This document shows, one piece after another, positions 1 to 8,400 of a stretch of 26,020 bases of DNA. Source of the stretch: Pinguiococcus pyrenoidosus (taxonomy: Eukaryota > Sar > Pinguiophyceae > Pinguiochrysidales > Pinguiochrysidaceae); assembly GCA_019677205.1 (NCBI GenBank), contig JAAMXY010000093.1, positions 1 through 26,020 on the forward strand. The letters run 5' to 3'. Made by a program: the position numbers and the translations under genes. Position 1 is the stretch's first letter, and each line of letters starts with the position of its first letter. The notes beneath the pieces were generated by a model, which was given only the letters and a program-made list of their open reading frames with translations, was not told where the DNA came from and did not search any database.

Positions 1-497
1 GAGGACGTGCATCGTGCCCTGGATCGTGCGAACAAGCATGCAGATTCCGACACGAGGGACGGTCGACGCACATGCAGCCGAAGGGTTGCACGAGTTTTCG
101 AGTTTTCTGAACTCTTCTTCTCGAACTTCATTGGTTGTCTGCCTCGAAATGTGTTGCAGGGATAGGATGTGTGTCTTGTGAGAGTCACTAGACGATAAAC
201 ACAACTGAATGTTACTTCCGCCTGCGGGGGAAATGTCTGCCGTCCGTAGTGCTTACTGGAGGCTTCTCCTTTCGTTACGTCATCAGTCGTTTTCCACTTT
301 CCGTTATACACCATTTATACAGCCGTTTCTTGAAACTCATATGACACCTCTGAAACTTTCATAGCTGCGGAGGAGATCCACTGACTCTTGTCCTAAATAA
401 CACAATCATTGTGATGGCCTGTGACTATAGAATGACAGTCTCGTGGTGGTGTCGCAATCCTCAGTGAGCTGTGCGCGATCGCGCGACACGAGCTCTC
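1..497. other. Non-coding stretch, nothing recognised except an inverted repeat at its end
   Basis: The base composition is more even than in the coding DNA and there is no credible ORF or splice structure. One ATTGG lies at 130-134. The inverted repeat at 460-505 is listed separately. Confidence 0.6.
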
Positions 498-505
498 TCA
501 CTGAG
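460..505. repeat. Imperfect inverted repeat with a palindromic core
   Basis: Outer 9-bp arms CTCAGTGAG (460-468) and CTCACTGAG (497-505) flank the perfect 12-bp palindrome GCGCGATCGCGC (473-484). It overlaps the stop codon of the possible minus-strand gene. It could be a cruciform, a binding site for a dimeric protein, or chance. Confidence 0.7.
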
Positions 506-944
506 TCTCTAAGTCATCGGTGAGGTCCGGCACCGGGTACTCAGTCGGCGGGTCTGTTGCCATCTCCTCGGCGAGGATCTGCGAGAGGTGCTGCCTGCAC
601 CGGTGCGCCGACAGTCGCACCGACCGCCGCGCTACTCCAGTGGGTCTTGTGGGAGTGCCGAGCACGGCGAGGGCCGCGGAGTCCTCTTCGGCGGTGGGCT
701 CCGTGTCCTCCTGCATGCGTGTGGAGTCCTCTTCGGCTTCGGGCTCGGAGCCCTCCTGCATGCGCGCGGAGTCCTCTTCGGCGGTGGGCTCCGTGTCCTC
801 CTGCATGCGTGTGGAGTGAGTCGGACTCCGTCTGCTGCAGCCGACTGCCGCTGAGCTAGGCGATGAAAGCGCGGCAATCATGCAACTAGCGGCCCCCTTC
901 CGTCCCATACTAGAAGGCATGATAGGGCCCAGGCCCACGTTCAT
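498..944 (-). CDS. Possible small gene with acidic 15-residue repeats (unrecognised)
   Basis: An open frame reads on the minus strand from Met codons at 944, 920 or 908 to TGA at 498-500 (148, 140 or 136 residues). The 908 start (MGRKGAASC) has the best context, A at -3 and G at +4. The frame stays open upstream to 1133, which would add a hydrophobic span (YIILCIYGVIVLLKWWCGLA). The core is three 15-residue repeats of the type STRMQEDTEPTAEED; the end is DPPTEYPVPDLTDDLETQ. A TATA-like stretch and five CCAAT boxes lie just upstream on its strand. No family is recognised, and it may be a chance ORF produced by the repeat. Confidence 0.3.
   Translation of the reverse strand: MNVGLGPIMPSSMGRKGAASCMIAALSSPSSAAVGCSRRSPTHSTRMQEDTEPTAEEDSARMQEGSEPEAEEDSTRMQEDTEPTAEEDSAALAVLGTPTRPTGVARRSVRLSAHRCRQHLSQILAEEMATDPPTEYPVPDLTDDLETQ
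679..813. repeat. 45-bp tandem repeat, 3 copies
   Basis: Copies lie at 679-723, 724-768 and 769-813. The first and third are identical; the middle copy differs in two patches (GCTTCGGGCTCGGAGCC and GCGCGCG). The unit length is a multiple of three and reads as an acidic 15-residue repeat on the minus strand. Confidence 0.95.
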
Positions 945-1009
945 GGGCGGGAAAAGTGACGCTAGGCCGCACCACCACTTCAACAATACAATAACACCAT
1001 AGATGCAAA

Positions 1010-1024
1010 GAATAATATATTCAT
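1010..1024 (-). promoter_or_regulatory. TATA-like AT-rich element for the minus-strand ORF
   Basis: On the minus strand the stretch reads GAATATATTATT. It lies about 50-65 nt downstream of the nearest CCAAT box and about 65-100 nt upstream of the candidate ATGs, which is a plausible core-promoter spacing. The match to a canonical TATAAA is poor. Confidence 0.3.
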
Positions 1025-1073
1025 TTGTTACTCGTGCAACACCTTCAACACTGTCTAGTTCCCCTCGAGTCTG

Positions 1074-1193
1074 ATTGGCTACAGTCCTGAGCTTCTTCCC
1101 ATTGGCTACTTGCTTGCTTTCTCGTGCTCTCATTGGCCATACTCCTGCAGTCTGATTGGTTGACGAAACCGTCGAATACTCTCCTCTGATTGG
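1074..1193 (-). promoter_or_regulatory. Cluster of five CCAAT boxes
   Basis: ATTGG (CCAAT on the minus strand) occurs at 1074-1078, 1101-1105, 1132-1136, 1155-1159 and 1189-1193, with spacings of 27, 31, 23 and 34 nt. Three have the fuller form CTGATTGG or CTGATTGGT, the favoured NF-Y context. All five face the same way, toward the possible minus-strand gene, but NF-Y sites work in either orientation and could also serve the giant gene. Confidence 0.6.
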
Positions 1194-1283
1194 TCCACGT
1201 CACCACTTTTCGGCAAAAGGGGTGTTTACCTGATTGTTCACCTGAATTTGTTTACCTGAGAATCAAATCTCCCCGGATAGACG

Positions 1284-1340
1284 TGATGCATAGACGATCG
1301 ATCACCATGATCGATCCGGCTCCCAACTGATGCATAGACG
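1284..1340. repeat. 13-bp direct repeats flanking a 9-bp-stem hairpin
   Basis: TGATGCATAGACG occurs at 1284-1296 and 1328-1340. Between them is GATCGATCA (1296-1304), loop CCA, TGATCGATC (1308-1316). The arrangement recalls a tiny insertion flanked by a target duplication, but it is too short for a recognised element. Confidence 0.7.
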
Positions 1341-1524
1341 TTCCCGTGGCTGACCAAGGTGGTCATCCGATGTGTGTACATGTCACTCGGCGTTGGACGT
1401 TCCTCCGCAGAAGCTGTCATCAAAGCAGCGGAGAGCTCTACTGCGGCCTTCCCGACATCCGGCGCTGGAGCGGGGAAAAGGAGGAGACAGGAAGAAGATC
1501 CTTTCGGCTGAAGCTGAGGACCTT

Positions 1525-1557
1525 GAGTTTCGATGGCGCGCAGCGCCATCGAAACTC
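1525..1557. repeat. Perfect 15-bp inverted repeat with 3-nt loop
   Basis: Left arm GAGTTTCGATGGCGC (1525-1539), loop GCA, right arm GCGCCATCGAAACTC (1543-1557), with no mismatch. It lies about 90 nt upstream of the TATA-like element of the giant gene and ends 20 nt before a CCAAT box. Confidence 0.9.
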
Positions 1558-1577
1558 GAAGCCTTCCACCACATCTC

Positions 1578-1655
1578 ATTGGATCTCAGAATCAAATTTC
1601 CACTTGAAAGGCCGGTGATGGGATCATTCCGCTGTTGTCCCTCGCACTATATAAT
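1578..1655 (+). promoter_or_regulatory. Candidate core promoter of the giant gene (CCAAT + TATA)
   Basis: An inverted CCAAT (ATTGG) lies at 1578-1582 and TATATAAT at 1648-1655, 66 nt apart. This matches classic CCAAT-to-TATA spacing and would place transcription start near 1680, giving a leader of about 525 nt. The leader's near-lack of ATG agrees with this. Confidence 0.45.
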
Positions 1656-1936
1656 CATATAAGGCCAAGTCGAATTGAAACACGTTGTAAAAGTCAAATT
1701 CTATTGCTTCTTTCCTCACATCCATCTCCTGCGCAATATTCCGAAGCAACTCCCAATCACCGGCCGCCTCTTTGACACTTTCGACCGGGGTAGCCGCCCC
1801 ATAGACAGCACTTTTTAGGCAGCATCCAAAACGGGAACGTTTCCGTACTCGATCTTTCCCCAATTCTCCCGTAACACAGCGCAATAGACCCCATTCGCGC
1901 CTAGCCGTATCTTTCCTCCGCTCCGAGAGGATTCCC

Positions 1937-2035
1937 ATGACGCCGAGGAGTCCGGGTGTTTGCGCACAACTGCGCGACGCAGCGGTGCTCCTTTGGCGCG
2001 AGACTCCGTCCCACGCCTCTCGTGGCCTAGCTTGA
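1937..2035 (+). CDS. Upstream ORF in the leader (32 codons)
   Basis: This is the only ATG between the TATA-like element and the main start. It opens with MTPRSPGVCAQLRDAAVLLW and stops at TGA 2033-2035, 169 nt before the main ATG. Context is weak (C at -3, A at +4), so ribosomes would often skip it. It may dampen translation of the giant protein. It is not expected to encode a functional peptide. Confidence 0.35.
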   Translation: MTPRSPGVCAQLRDAAVLLWRETPSHASRGLA

Positions 2036-2204
2036 CCGTTTGGTGCGCAAGTCGCGCGCGGTACTGCAGTCGGTGGTGCCCAGCGCCGGCCAACAGTTGG
2101 CGTTTCCGTTCACCTGAGCCGTTTCCCCGCGCTCTCGCGCGTCTGAATCCCCGAGCTTCTCGAAGCTCCGCTCCTCCAGGGCCTCACCGGTGCTCTCCGC
2201 TGGC

Positions 2205-2420
2205 ATGGAGGAGCAGCGGCGTCGCAACCGCACGTCGAACCAGGCGTCCACCTGGACCCCCGCCACGGGCAATCTGCCCGCGGCCGTGGGCACGGACTAT
2301 GCGTACTCGCACCATGAGACGGCCGTGGACGACTTCGAGCACATCGACGGCGATGGCACGGACGAGATCTTCGATGACGAGTCCAAGCCGTACTCCAACT
2401 TTCGAGAGGCGGAGCGAAAG
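2205..2420 (+). CDS. Exon 1: acidic, disordered N-terminus
   Basis: This exon encodes residues 1-72 and ends in phase 0 at AAG|GTATTT. The ATG at 2205 is chosen because it has purine -3 and G +4 and because the leader before it holds only one other ATG. The peptide is polar: a basic start (EEQRRRNR), then an acidic run around DDFEHIDGDGTDEIFDD. It looks like a flexible tail without a recognisable domain. Without splicing, the frame would run on into the GAA microsatellite of intron 1, which argues that the donor at 2421 is used. Confidence 0.75.
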
Positions 2421-5400
2421 GTATTTGGCTGGCCTACTTCGCTTTGCTCCTCATTTGGCGGCGGTGGGGGGTTAGGGAGGTTCTGTATCTTAGTGGCGTT
2501 CAATGTGTTGCGTCTCTCACAAGAGAGGGACAGAGAGAACACGAAGAAGAAGAAGAAGAAGAAGAAGAAGAAGAAGAGGAAAGAAGGAAAGACAGAAAGG
2601 TGCCTCAATAGCCAGACCCAGCGACCCGAGTCTTCTAATCTTCCCCTCTCCTCGAACACAAATCCACCATAGAGGCAGGAGGACGCCGATGCTGCTCGCC
2701 GCAGACCGCATTACGAGGTAAGGAGCGGAGCGGAGCGAAGCGGAGAGTTGCAGTGACCAGATAGGAATGCTAATGCAACTGCCCCGTGACTGCTTCTTAT
2801 CTTCTCTGTTTCCACAGGAAAACATTGCGCCGCAGGTGTTCTTCGACTTCCGGAAGGGAGCCTTGCCCGCTGCGACCGAGCTGGTCAATGAGAAGAAGTA
2901 CAAGAAGCTGCTGAGCCGCGAGGACCGCGATCGCCGCCTCGTGGTCGAGTCGAACAAGGAAGCGACCAAGCCGAAGGGCCTCGGCGCGAGCCGAGACCCC
3001 CGCTTCGGTGGCAGCAGCAGCAGTGGTGGTGGAGGTGGTGGCGGCGGCATGGGCAGTGGCTTCGGCGGCCAGCCGATGTACTCGGCCTGGTCGCCTTCCC
3101 TCTACCACACGGAGACCAAGAAGAATCGCAAGACGGACGCCGAGGAAGACATGAAGGACGAGGATGCCAAGACGCCGGCCACGGAGGAGATGTTCGCGGA
3201 GCTCAGCGATGGCTCCACCGCGCTCAATGTCCCGTCCGGAGTGCGCCTGAGGCTTGACGTCGGCGGCCTTCGGCCGAAGCCGACGGTCGGGTACGGAGGT
3301 TACGTGACGATCGAGCCGCCCAACCCGATCTACGAGTACTCCATCACCATGGACATCAAGGTCAACGACCTGCCCGAGGAGCAGGCGGTGTCGATGTATC
3401 AGGCGAACCTCGGCTACCCCGTCTTCGAGAAGAAGGAGGGCCAGGACAAGCCGGTGCAGAAGGACGTCCAGTCCGACGGAGAGTGCCTCCTGTCGAGCAC
3501 GGGCGGCGTCGGCCTCCTGCTGGGAGGGGCGGACAAGTCCATCGGCTGCTTCGGAGACACGACGCGGATCCGCTTGCGTCCCGGCCGGTGGTACCGCGTG
3601 ACGATCTCGGTCGCGGTGCCCGTGGCTCCGCAGGGCGGCCACGGCTTCTCGAATGCGCAGGCGCAGGCGCAGGCGCAGGCGCAGGACAAGACCACTCGAG
3701 GCCGGGTGCGGACGTGGATCAACGGCATCCTCATGGCCGACGTACTCCACAAGGACATCTCGGCGGCGAGGTTCGGCATCTCCGGCCACGCGGTCTACCT
3801 CTTCAGCTCCGGCGACAAGAAGCGCATGGGCCACGGCTTCTCGGTTCGGACCGTGCGCGTGGAGGCCGTCGCCTACTCCAGCACGGAGGACATCAAGGAG
3901 GCGTTGATGGACGACCGCGTGCTGTACAACTTCAACGAGAAGGTGGAGGAGAAGATCGACGCCATCCGGGACACGCTGACCCTCCGCGAGATCCTGAGGC
4001 GACCGCGGCCGCTCTGGATGGCGGACGTGGCCGCCGTGTCCCTCGCGGATCCCTACCTGCGTTCCTGCGCGGTATTCGAGGCGGGGAGCTGCAATGGCGG
4101 CGCCCTGGTCTGGAGCTACAAGGTCTACACCTTCCTCATGGGCAAGCTCATGGACGACCCGGAGTCGCTCCTGCGCGCGCTGCCTCGCCACGCGCGATAC
4201 AGCATCTCGCAGGTCTTCTCGCTGCTCCGGGGGTCCCAGAACATCTACCAGGCGTACGACTACCTGGTCAAGCGGGGCTGGGACGCCCAAGTCTACGAGT
4301 CCTACCTGACGCACATCACGTCGCGGATCAAGAAGATGAAGACAGCCGCCGAGGGCATGCTCGTACCCCTCTGCCTGCAGCCGCTCGGGGTGCTGTTCTA
4401 CATCACGAAGAACGCCAAGGAGAAGTACGACCTGGCGATCCTCAACGTCAGCACCGACGGCGGAGGCCTGCGCTACCACGAAGCCAAGATCTCCGAGGCC
4501 GAGAACTGTGGCGTGCCATGCTTTCGCACGGCGCTGGTCCTGAAGAACGTGCTCCAGAAGAACCTCACCGACATGTCGTTCTGGATCGCGTGCCACAGCG
4601 TGGGCATGAAGAACAACAAGACGCGATACGGAGAGACGATGCGAAACTTGATGAAGCTGCCGAAGGTCCTGTCCGACATCAACAACTCTCTCATCTTCTA
4701 CGAGATCCTGCTTCCGTTCTTGACGGACAAGCCCCTGCAAGAAGCGCTTCGCGACTCCAAGGATGCATACGACCAGTACATGCTCGCCGAGGCGTCCGCG
4801 GAGGCAGAGGAGCAGGGCGCTCTGGAGTTCGGCTTCTTTCGCTTTCCGCAAGTGACGAGGGCCTCGAACGTCAACCTGCTCCGCGAGCTGCTGCACTTCG
4901 TGGCGCGGAGCCACTTCAAGGCCTCGCACGCAGAGGCGCTGCACATCGAGCTGGCGATGCAGCACGAGATCTGCAAGTGCCTGCGCCAGGATCTTCACTG
5001 CATGCGCCCCGACGAGAGCGGCATCCGCATTTGTCGGTTCATGGTGGAGGGCCTGTCGGACGCGGCCGTGGCCACCACCGAGGCGTACCTGGCGGAGGGC
5101 GGCTCCGCTGTCGAGGACTTCGAAAGCCCGGAAGAGGTCCGGCTCTTCCTGCTCCGGAGCTGCAATCAGCTCGCAAAGTCCGTCAACAGCGTGCTGGAGG
5201 AGTACGTCCGATACGGCGAAGATCCGCAGCCCGTCTTGAATCTGGAGGAGAAGAACATCCTAGTCTTGAAGGAGGGCGGGAAGGGTGCCGAGGACCTCTC
5301 GATGGACTTCAACATCACGCAGTTCCGCGATAGCCTGCTCTACGAGCTGCCGCTGAATCGGCCCGACCTCGGGTATCCGAACAAGCTGGCGCCGTACGTG

Positions 5401-8400
5401 CCGGTCGATTTCCTCCAGATCCCGCAGAAGATCAAGGTCCGGCCGGACGCCTTCGAGGCGCTCCGGATGGCGGACAACTTGTGCGCCCTTCTGGAGCACC
5501 AGCACCACTGCATCAAGAACCGCAAGTTCCTGCAGTTTGCCCTCATCGAGGCGCTCTTCACAACGGTCCTCCCCGTGCCGAAGCCGAGAGCCGCCAAGGA
5601 AGGCGGAGACATCGCCGCGGCAAAGCACGCGGACGATCGCCGGCAGAGGCAGATCAACCGCCGGATGGCGAGGCTCAAGGCAACGCTTGAGAAGAAGCGT
5701 GCCAAGGCCAAGAAGGGCACCGCGGACCCGAAATCGGCCAACGGGAAGCAGGCCGCGGAGTCGAAGGCCAAGGCCGCGACGGAATCCGGCAGTTCCCGGT
5801 CCGATCCGAAGACGAAGACGAGGGGTGCCGCTGACGCCGACGAAGACGACGAGGAAGATGCAGAGGCCGATGCGAAGGACTTGCCGAGGAAGAAGGGCAT
5901 CGAGGACGAAGAGCTGGATCTGGAGCCCGGCGAGCGGGTGAGCATGCACATGCACGAATGCCCATGCCTCTGGGATGGCACGGAAACCCCGTACAGCCAC
6001 CACGAGCAGCTCGAGATCCTCCTCATTCTCCGTCGCCTGATGGAATACATGGTCTCCGCCGTGGCGTCCATCCAGTTCTCGCCGGTGCTGGAAGCCAGTT
6101 CCATCATCACGGCGGGATGCATGTCAGCCATTGCTGACGCCGTCATCCGCAACCGCGCCTACGACCACCCCAGCACGGCCTGCAGCCACCTCATCGGACT
6201 CACCCGCGAGGGCGCAAGGGTCGGCACGTGGGGCTTCGGCATCGAGATCAAGAGGTTCGCCTTCCAGTCCGAGACCCTGCAGATCTACGATCCCAATGCG
6301 CAGATCGCGCGCACCGCGGTGATCGACTACTTTCAGTCGCCGGCCCAGAAGCGTCTCGAGAAGATCTTTGATTGGGAGAAGTCGATGAAGATGACGCGGG
6401 GTCTGAAGCGCTACCTGCGCAACGTCTCTCACGAAGTCGCGCTGCAGCAGGGGGATCCCCAGCAGCTCCTTTGCGACGCGTATCCAGAGCAGAGCCGCTT
6501 CCTCAAGATGTACCCGGAGTTTCGCAGCTACCGCGACATCGTCTTCTACTGGAAGTGGCTCCTCAAGCCGGAGCAGATGATGAGCTTCCAGGGCAACAAC
6601 GGATGCAACGAGCAGAGCGTCATGGCGTGGCAGCTCATCTGGGGGGTCGACTCCGGAGAGTACCGCGTGTCCAGCTGCATGCCCCTCGATCCGACGCACC
6701 CGAAGACCCGGTATGACACGCCAGCGGATCCGGCGCTCTATGTCTACAAGTGCAAGACCGAGGACGACGTGATCTACGCTCCGTCGCTGCCCACTTTCTC
6801 GAACCTTGAGAACACCCAAGGGTTCGCGGCGAACCTGCAGAAGGAGTCGCGCGCTTCCACGGCGGCGGCGGCGAACCTGAGCAAGTCGGTGGAGATGGGC
6901 CTCAGCCCGAAGGACAGCGAGATGCTGGTCAGCTTCCTGACCGTGCCCTACCTCCGCCTGCCCCTCATTCTGAACTTCTTCAACGCCGAGGACCGCATCC
7001 ACAAGCTGCTGAACGACTCGCTCTGCGGCATCGTCAACGCGGTGCTCTTCGAGCCGAAGCGGCAGCTCCCGCTGGACCTCAGCAACGTGCGGCCGAACTT
7101 GATCCCGACGCTCAACGAGGAGCTGCTTGCCACGGACTACGGCATCCTGCTCAACGAGCTCATGCGCGCGCCCTTGCCCATTCTCGACGCCATCATCGGG
7201 CTGCTTCGCAGTGCGATCTCCTTGGACACGGGCCTCCCGACCGACGCCGTCATCGACATGGAGAGCGGCACCATCAGCTCGTCAGGACAGCAGGTGCACT
7301 TCAACGACCACACGAGGATCATCCTCTTCGTCTCGCGGTGCGCCGCGCGCGTGGAGAACTACCTGAACTTCTTGATCGATCACTTCACCGACAAGAAGCC
7401 GAGCGTGAACACGCCCCTTCGCGACGTCGTGATTCCCGAGACGGTGCTAGCGATCCTCAAGGAGAAGCGGGAGGTGCTTCACGACATCCTGCTCGCGCAG
7501 GTGGAGCCGCTCCTGGAGCACTACCTGCTGAAGCTTCACTTTCAGATCATGAAGTTTGGACACGATGAGTACTTCATCGGCGAGAACACGAAGATCGCCG
7601 CGGCCGTCCACGCCCATCGGGTGGCGATCTACAAGAATCTCACAGACGCCGAGCTCCAGCAGGCCACGTACCTCACGAAGGTCATCAGCTCCGTCAACTT
7701 CCTGACGACGAGGCACATGTGGAACGCGTCGAGTTGGGGCTTCACCGGGCACGCAACCATGCCCAGCGTGGCTGAGATCGAGATCTACCAGGTTCTCCAG
7801 TTTCTGCGTCGCCGGCTCGTTCAGAGCGTCCGGAACCTCCGGCAAGGACCGCTCGACGACATCCTGCACGTCTCCACCATGGTGGCGACATCCACGACGG
7901 GCCTCGCGCAGAAGGACATCGAGGAGTTCGTCAAGAAGAAGAGGTGGTGCAGGATCGAAGGCTCTCGAAGCATTGGGCGCTACGCGGCCATCACCATGCG
8001 CGCCCAAATGGAGGGCCTCGAGGCGCTCGAGGCCAAGCAGGAGGGGCAGGAGGGGCAGGAGGAGGAAGGGGGATCGGACGCACCAGACAACGTCCACGAC
8101 AGCGATACGCCACCCGCTCCCCCGCCACTGCTGTCCGCGGCCTCCTCGGTGAATGCCGTGGTTCAGACCTGCAGCGACTCGGCGCAGGGCATTGGCGTGG
8201 AGTTGGACCTGCAGCTTGGGCAGATGACGCTGCAGCGTCACCACCTGACCGCCCTTCGCTCCGACATTGCGAACGACGTGGATGTCCACTCCATGTTCAA
8301 AGAGCGGAAGCTCCAGGCCAGTCTCATCTCCACCTCGAACACGCGAGAGGTGTATCAGGTCGTTGGGGAGGAAGTGGAGCTGCAGCTCTGGTCTTCGACG

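Larger units (their letters stand above)
1194..1577. other. Intergenic stretch with three tight hairpins
   Basis: No supported gene. It holds a 13-bp direct repeat (TGATGCATAGACG at 1284-1296 and 1328-1340) flanking a hairpin (1296-1316), a second small hairpin (1351-1365: TGACCA, AGG, TGGTCA), and a long perfect hairpin (1525-1557). Short ORFs on both strands here show no domain pattern. Confidence 0.6.

Noticed and set aside
1624-1938. 104-residue minus-strand frame ending in a normal-looking stretch (NIAQEMDVRKEAIEFDFYNV)
   Set aside because: The composition is protein-like, but it lies across the probable leader and TATA element of the giant gene, no family is recognised and no splice partner is visible. 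Strand-specific RNA data could revive it.
2767-2817. An ATG at 2767 as start of the long exon 3 frame
   Set aside because: The 17 codons it adds overlap a pyrimidine-rich tract ending in TTTCCACAG, a good acceptor, and upstream exons 1-2 join in frame, so this stretch is better read as the end of intron 2.
2797-4998. 733-residue minus-strand open frame inside exon 3
   Set aside because: It is antisense to a well-supported coding exon and is low-complexity in Arg, Leu and His, as expected from the mirror of G/C-ending codons. No domain pattern is seen.
3483-5333. 616-residue plus-strand frame overlapping exon 3
   Set aside because: It is the +1-type shadow of the real frame, rich in Arg, Pro, Gly and His with no fold pattern.
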